A DNA stretch of 20,208 nucleotides from Pavlovales sp. CCMP2436 (lineage: Eukaryota > Haptophyta > Pavlovophyceae > Pavlovales), in contig MU631688.1 in NCBI GenBank assembly GCA_026770615.1, positions 1 through 20,208 of the forward strand. Direction: 5' to 3'. A program made the translations under genes and the position numbers. Below the pieces are notes generated by a model. The model was given only the letters and a program-made list of their open reading frames with translations. It did not search any database and was not told the origin of the DNA. The stretch's first letter is position 1. The number at the start of each line of letters is the position of its first letter. Positions 15,067 through 20,208 of the stretch are shown piece by piece.

Positions 15067-16072
15067 AACTTTGGCCAGATCTGAATTTAATTTGAAATGT
15101 GCGCAAGCGCGTCGGCGCGGAGGGTGCAGCGTCGCTCCTTTTAAAATTTATCGAGTTTATTTCAAAATCAGATTCGTGTGGAATTATGAAGTTATAGCAC
15201 GCTAATTGTATCAGAGTATTATTGTTATTTGGTGTGATTATATGACATGATTATATGATATTTTTCTTCATCATGATTTTGTTTTCGGCTTCCTCATCAT
15301 CCACCACTTCTACCAGCTCCCCACTTCGGCGTAGCGCGTAGGAGCCTGCGTCAGAGCGCTTAGATCAGCCTGACTTGAACTTGAAACGTACCGCCAGCCC
15401 GAACCCCCCTAAATTAATATATTTCTTCAAGTATTTACCGAGTCTGCGAGCTGCGGCTGAAGCTGGCCCGCACAGCAAATTCATTCACTAACTAACGGCC
15501 CACCAAATTTAAATTTCGCCGCATAAAAATTACATCTTTGGAGCTACTCGCGCTCATTTGATGGAGAGTTCGATGGAGATGCGCGCCTTTGACGGAGAGT
15601 TCGCGGTTGTCTACATGACGCCGGAGAAGCTAGCCAGCTCATCGACGCTGGTAATAAAGCAAATAAATATTATTTTATTTTATTAACCCCCCTCTTGGCT
15701 GTGAGGTGTGAAGCGGGCCGGGCCATCCCTTGGCCGGCTCTCAGTGTAATAAATAAGGTAGCCCGCGCACGGAGGGTCTAAATCGAGTCGAATTTAGCGT
15801 TGTTTTTAAATGCGAGTTGTAGCACCCTGCTGGCGAGATACCACTTTTTTTAATCGGAGTTTTTCAGCAGGAACCAGGCCCATCCCATCATCATCAAGGC
15901 GTTGGAGATTCGCGTTGGAGAGGGGGAGGGCTGGAACGTGGTCACTAGGGCGCAACACGCCAGCCCTCCAGTGTGCCTTGACAAGGCGCTGGGGATAGCA
16001 TTGGACCGGGGCTAGGGCGTTGGGATCGCGGGGCGGCGGAGGCTAGGGCGCAGTTGGGTACCCGCAGTTGGG
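15067..16072 (+). other. Intergenic region upstream of the Mg2+ transporter gene
   Basis: The region contains repeat B copy 4 (15278-15422), AT-rich stretches with AATAAA words near 15651-15690, and a GC-rich run before the transporter start that probably includes its 5' untranslated region. I see no supported gene. Confidence 0.5.
15278..15422 (+). repeat. Dispersed repeat B, copy 4 (5'-truncated)
   Basis: The copy matches repeat B from GTTTTCGGCTTCCTCATCAT to the terminal AATATAT. It is closest to copy 2 (shares TCAGAGCGCTTAGATCAGCC) and lies over 5 kb from the others. The missing 5' third suggests insertion of a truncated copy, as retro-copied elements often show. Confidence 0.85.
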
Positions 16073-19000
16073 ATGCTGTTCCGCAACGACTCGCTCGGCC
16101 GGAAGCACGAGGACGCGAGATCGGGCGACGAGCGCTCCGAGCCGGCGTCGCCGCAGTTTCAGCTGCAGCCGCATCCGCATGGCACGCAGCAGCACCTCCG
16201 CCGTCTGAGCGGGCTGGGGCGGCACACGCCCACCGATGCGCGCATGCGCAGAGGCAGCTCCAGTCCCGAGAAGGAACACCTCGCACCCGAGCTGCTGACC
16301 AGCCTCACCGAGCCGGAGCTGGACCTACGCGACAGGAGCCTGAAAGGCGTGGACGCCGGAGGGGGCAATCACGTGCGCCGGCCCGCCTCGTCGCGCGGCG
16401 GGGTGCCCGCGCGCCCGACCAAATTGGCCACGTGGGCGAGCATCGGCTCCGACGGCGGAATGCCGAGCCGCAACTCGCGCCTCGACCGGAACCATGTGCG
16501 CAGGCTGACGGGCGTGCACCCGCGCGACCTGCGTGTGATGGATCCCTCGCTCGCGTACCCGTCCTCCATCATGATTCGCGAGAGAGCGCTCGTGGTCAAC
16601 CTGGAGCACGTCAAGGTGAGGCCTTATATATTTATATATTCTTTATATATTTAATATGATTACCTCGAAGTGACCCTGGCAGGCACCTGACTGTCCTGGA
16701 AGTCCAGGTGCTCTGAGCGCAGTGGAGGCCTTATCTATACAGACGTGCCATACTCGACATCCTAGGCGACACCCCCTCTACGACCAAGCTGACCAGTGAA
16801 GCCCTCTGCGTATCCGCTTGACTGATAAATAAATCATAAAAATAAACTGTTAAAATAATGCCAGGCGGTGATCACGGCCGACTTCATGCTGCTGCAGCAG
16901 CTGGACAACCCGCTCGTCGAGAGGTTCCTCGAGCGCACCACCAGGCGACTGGTACAGGGCGGGGGCGAGCCGCACGCGCGCGAGAGTGGGATCGACGGCT
17001 CCTCCGTCCGTTTTTTTTGGTTTTTTTTCTCTCTCTCTAGCTTCTCTCTTTTCTCCCTTTATTTTTCTCTTTCTTTTTCTCTCTTTCTCTCTCTATGTAT
17101 CTATATATCTTTTTCTTCTTCTTTTTTCTTACACTACAGAACGGCAGTTCAGTTTTAAGTTTGATTAAGTTCTGTTCGTTTTACTCCCCTGGACTTGCAG
17201 CCGCCCTCCGAACTTGAACTACAATCTTGCCCTTCTCCTAATCAATACGTCTACGCTTACTCCTACCCTGCTCTTTAAAAATGGGCACCCTTTTCCCAGC
17301 CTGTCCCTTAAATATCTCGCATTTTTTATTTTTTTATGAAATGGCTACACAATTTGAATTGTCCATTCGATGAGATGACGTAGGCACGACCCGAATCCGT
17401 GTGCTCTGCAAAGATCCCTTGATCCGAGTCTTTACTCAACGCTTGGGTCCGGTGGGGATCTGTCAGGGGACGGAGGTTTTTTTAGATATTTACACATACA
17501 CGCAAACACACATACACACACACACACACTACCCGAATCTCACCCTTGGCCCTGGCCCTGCCAACGTCTGCTGTCTCGCGTGACGAAGCCGCTGTGCGAG
17601 CTCGCTCTGTGTCCCACTACTCTCCAACATCATCATTATCATCATAATCAATAGTAAGAAATAAATAAGAGCACCAAAAATAATCATGAGAATAATGAGA
17701 ATTGTAGTATTCAGAATAATAATTTGAATCAATTCCAAACGACACCCGTGCACCACACATCGCAGGACGACGCGGCGAGCGCTCCAGGAGCAGAGGACGC
17801 GCAGGCGCAGACGGCGCGGCCACACTCCTTCGCGCTTCCGCGGGGAGCCGCAGCGGGCATCTCGCGCCGCCGTGGCAACGGTGTGGGTGCAGTAGGCGCG
17901 CGCGTGGGGAGGCAGTCGGAGCAGCTGGCGGACCGGGGCTCTTTTGGGGGCTCTTTTGAAATTGCGGGCACGATAGCGGCCGCCCCCTCGCACATACACC
18001 TGCCCGCTGCCATCGCCTCTGCGGCAGGGGGGGCAGGCAGCGCCCCCATCCCCCCCATCCCCACCGTTGGGGGAGGGGGCGGCCTGCCCGCAAGAGCTTC
18101 TGCCTTCGCGACGGGCAGAAAGCCTCTGCCGCGGCTTGGTCACTTTCAGAACCTGTCGACGAGCTCCCTGCCCTCGCTTCTGGCCAAGGAGGCCAAGGAG
18201 GGAGGTGCGCTTCCTTCGTTCCTTCTTTCGTTCCTTTTTTTTTTTTAGTAGTACTAGTATTAGTAGCAGTTTTCTTAGTATTTATTTTCATCATCATTAT
18301 TGAGGAGGAGAAGAAGGAAAATAATATCACCAAAAATAATAATGAGAATACTGATTATAATAATATTAACATTAAGAGTAATAATAATACTAATACCAAC
18401 AACAACAACAACATCAACAACGACGAGAACAATGCAGTCTCAAGCGCGGAGAAGAAGCGACGCAGCTCCAGCTTCATCCGCCCCTATTCGAATGACTCGA
18501 ACGATTCGCTCGCCTTCGAGCTGCGCGCGCTAGAGTGCTGCCTGCAGGAGGTGGTGGACAGGTACTTACTGCTACAACAACTACTACTACTACCACTACC
18601 TACAACTACTAGCACTACGACTACGACTACTACCACCACTACTATTACCACCACTACAAATACTACTTTTGTTTTTGTTCTTGTTCTTGTTCTCGTTCTC
18701 GTCTCGTTCTCGTTCTCGTTCGTGTGGAGTGCTGCCTGCAAGCGGTGGATAGTTTTTTTTTTTAGGTGGTTTGACAGTTCCTTATGATGATGATGATGAT
18801 GATGATGATTATGATTATAACCGTTGTTGGTATTCTAATCTTTTACACAGGACGGTGGTAGGGAATACTGTGACTCTGGTCGTCCTTTCCCCCCCCCCTT
18901 AACTATAAATGCATAATGTTGATTCGTGCATTGCCTCCCCTCTAACTCACCTCTACCATTCAAATACATATTTTTTTTAAGGCTCTGCACGGACGTTGAT

Positions 19001-19836
19001 TCCTTAGCGCGCTCTGCGCTGCCTGTGTTCGATGCGCTGGCGCGCGGCGTGTCAAAGTCGCTACTCGAGAAGGCGAGGCGGATGAAGACGCAAGTGGCGC
19101 GATTGGCCAACAAAGTACTTTACTTTGGACTGCCTTTTAAATGCCTTTTTAAACGGATGTGCCTTTGTAACGCACGCGCGCACGCACGCACGCACACACA
19201 CGCACACGCACTCGCACACACACGCGCACACACACGCGCACACGCACGCGCACACACACACGCGCGCGCACACACACGCACGCACACACACGCGCGCGCA
19301 CGCACAGGTTGAGAACGTACACGACGAGCTTGAAAAGCTGCTCGATTCAGAGACGGAATTGATCGACATGTGCCTCACGCGGAAGAAGCAAATCGCAGAG
19401 GCAGCGGCGTTAGACGAATACGAAAAAGGTTTCGACAACGACCAGGGCTACCCCCAAAACGGTGCGCGAAAAAAAAAAAAAAATGATTCTCGACTGAGGG
19501 ATAACGTGATGACATAATCTTACTGCAGCCCGAACCCGAACAAACCTGGCTCGACCGACCCTCAACTTTGGTTCTAAGCAGAACACTCCGACTAGCTCAG
19601 AAATAAGTCTTAGATCTAAATTCTGGCTATATCTATGAATCAATCAACAGTCTTTACTCTTTTTGGACTCTACCCATCTACCTCTCTTTCAATTTACCTG
19701 TATGCAACCAAAGTGGCATGCCCGTACACCTTTGGGCTGCAAGTCGGGGGACGTTAAAAGAACTTTAATAGGAAAGAAAAACTGCAATAGAGAGTGGCAC
19801 CCCCCTCCTCTCCTCTCCCTATATTATCAATTAATT

Positions 19837-19883
<47 letters not shown>

Positions 19884-20011
19884 TTAATATATACATTCAA
19901 TCTGCAGGCAAGGTTGGTACCCCCCTTCTCTCGCCCAGGCGCGACACGAACAACGCCTTCACGCACGCGGGGGAGAGAGACGTGGTGGAGGACCTGGAGA
20001 ACATGATCGAG
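16073..20011 (+). CDS. CorA/MRS2-type magnesium transporter, seven exons placed, 3' end outside window
   Basis: This gene encodes a Mg2+ channel of the MRS2/ALR branch. Exons with consistent phases are 16073-16615, 16865-about 17005, about 17766-18204, 18438-18561, 18982-19114, 19308-19461 and 19908-20011. Exon 1 has an Arg/Ser-rich N-terminus of ~140 residues, then the family hallmark HPRDLRVMDPSLAYPSSIMI and RERALVVNLEHVK. Exon 2 continues AVITADFMLLQQLDNP. Exon 4 has LAFELRALECCLQEVV ('L-x-F-E-x-R-A-L-E' signature). Exons 5 and 6 form the long coiled coil (RRMKTQVARLANK; VHDELEKLLDSETELI), and exon 7 ends GERDVVEDLENMIE. The two membrane helices and the Gly-Met-Asn pore motif lie beyond the window. 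Exon 3 adds a ~146-residue Ala/Gly/Pro low-complexity insert. The exon 2 donor (GTCCGT) is weak and uncertain. Location (mitochondrial or other membrane) cannot be read from the sequence. Confidence 0.85.
17006..17765 (+). other. Transporter intron 2 with pyrimidine tract and (CA) microsatellite
   Basis: This presumed intron of ~760 bp holds a long C/T-rich tract (about 17020-17125), AT-rich sequence, and a CA/CACATA repeat (about 17493-17529). Its acceptor ATCGCAG|GAC at 17765 keeps phase 0. A small extra exon inside cannot be excluded. Confidence 0.5.
18562..18981 (+). repeat. Transporter intron 4 with three trinucleotide-type microsatellites
   Basis: The intron runs GT (18562) to AG (18981). 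It holds ACT/ACC triplet repeats (about 18570-18665), a GTTCTT/GTTCTC array (about 18675-18722) and an (ATG)8-like run (about 18784-18810). Its length is 420 bp. Confidence 0.75.
19115..19307 (+). repeat. Transporter intron 5 dominated by a CA/CG alternating tract
   Basis: From about 19171 to 19306 the intron is almost pure CACACG/CGCACA alternation and runs straight into the acceptor CACAG|GTT. It lacks an ordinary polypyrimidine tract. Phase 0 on both sides supports the intron. Confidence 0.8.
19839..19879 (+). repeat. (AT)n microsatellite in intron 6
   Basis: Perfect AT alternation of about 40 bp lies within intron 6 (19462-19907), about 30 bp before the acceptor. Confidence 0.9.
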
Positions 20012-20208
20012 GTACGTGTGTGTGTGTGTGTGAGTGTGTGTGTGTGTCCCTCCCCCCTTCCCCCCCCTATTTGTATATCATGAGAGAGACTTTGTGGAGG
20101 ACCTGGAGAACATGATCGAGGTATATTCACATGTATAAGTGCATTGCCCTATTGGTTTACACATCACGTGAGATGTGATCAAGGACCTGGAGAACATGAT
20201 GAAGTTAA
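19973..20208 (+). repeat. Tandem copies of the exon 7 end (short exon duplication)
   Basis: The segment containing GAGGACCTGGAGAACATGAT and a following GAGGTA donor occurs at 19973-20014 and again at 20082-20123. A diverged third copy is at about 20171-20206. The second copy could be a 36-bp exon (20085-20120) with acceptor CATGAG and donor GTATAT in phase 0. The third is out of phase from its nearest AG and lacks a GT donor (GAAGTTAA). Confidence 0.8.

Noticed and set aside
16043..16659. Alternative ORFs over transporter exon 1
   Set aside because: The conserved MRS2 motif lies only in the 16073 frame. The others are GC-driven shadows.
19061..19438. Cys/Val/Arg or His/Thr/Ala repeat ORFs over the CACACG tract
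   Set aside because: They are microsatellite translations inside an intron.

Overview
The window looks like nuclear DNA of a unicellular eukaryote, probably an alga or other protist. It holds GC-rich exons, short GT-AG introns packed with simple repeats, AATAAA-type poly(A) signals and no bacterial operon signals. I cannot place the lineage further. Into it is inserted, or assembled next to it, a block of a Polinton/Maverick-like (adintovirus/PLV-type) DNA virus with clearly lower GC.

Bases 1-7451 are viral. On the minus strand are penton-type minor capsid protein, a small Gly/Ala-rich virion-type protein, and the N-terminal part of the major capsid protein (MCP), which runs off the left edge. 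On the plus strand are a basic/proline-rich protein, an FtsK/HerA-type packaging ATPase and two small unknown proteins. A convergent minus-strand unknown gene follows. Next come a ~0.73-kb repeat-rich segment and a protein-primed family B DNA polymerase (pPolB). The polymerase has its exonuclease half, then a -1 frameshift, and breaks off just after polymerase motif A. It is fused in frame to an inverted 303-bp copy of the MCP, which passes directly into an inverted copy of the 0.73-kb segment. The block therefore carries capsid, packaging and replication genes but no visible integrase or protease, and it is rearranged. The window's first base coincides with one of the breakpoints, so an assembly artefact must be considered.

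Bases 7452-10940 are host-like. They hold an intronless gene with a helix-turn-helix-like segment and an MJ1316/DUF504 RNA-end-recognition-type domain. After it lies a nest of dispersed repeats, including a 428-bp foldback element with perfect 70-bp inverted ends, and then an AT-rich tandem array.

Bases 10941-15066 hold a degraded or intron-split hAT-family transposase-like gene whose 5' part is a five-unit 34-residue repeat. A minus-strand helical protein of unknown function follows.

Bases 15067-20208 hold another dispersed-repeat copy and then a multi-exon CorA/MRS2-type Mg2+ transporter gene. I could place seven exons by phase-consistent splice sites. The gene carries a large low-complexity insert and tandem copies of one short exon segment at the right edge, and its membrane domain lies outside the window.
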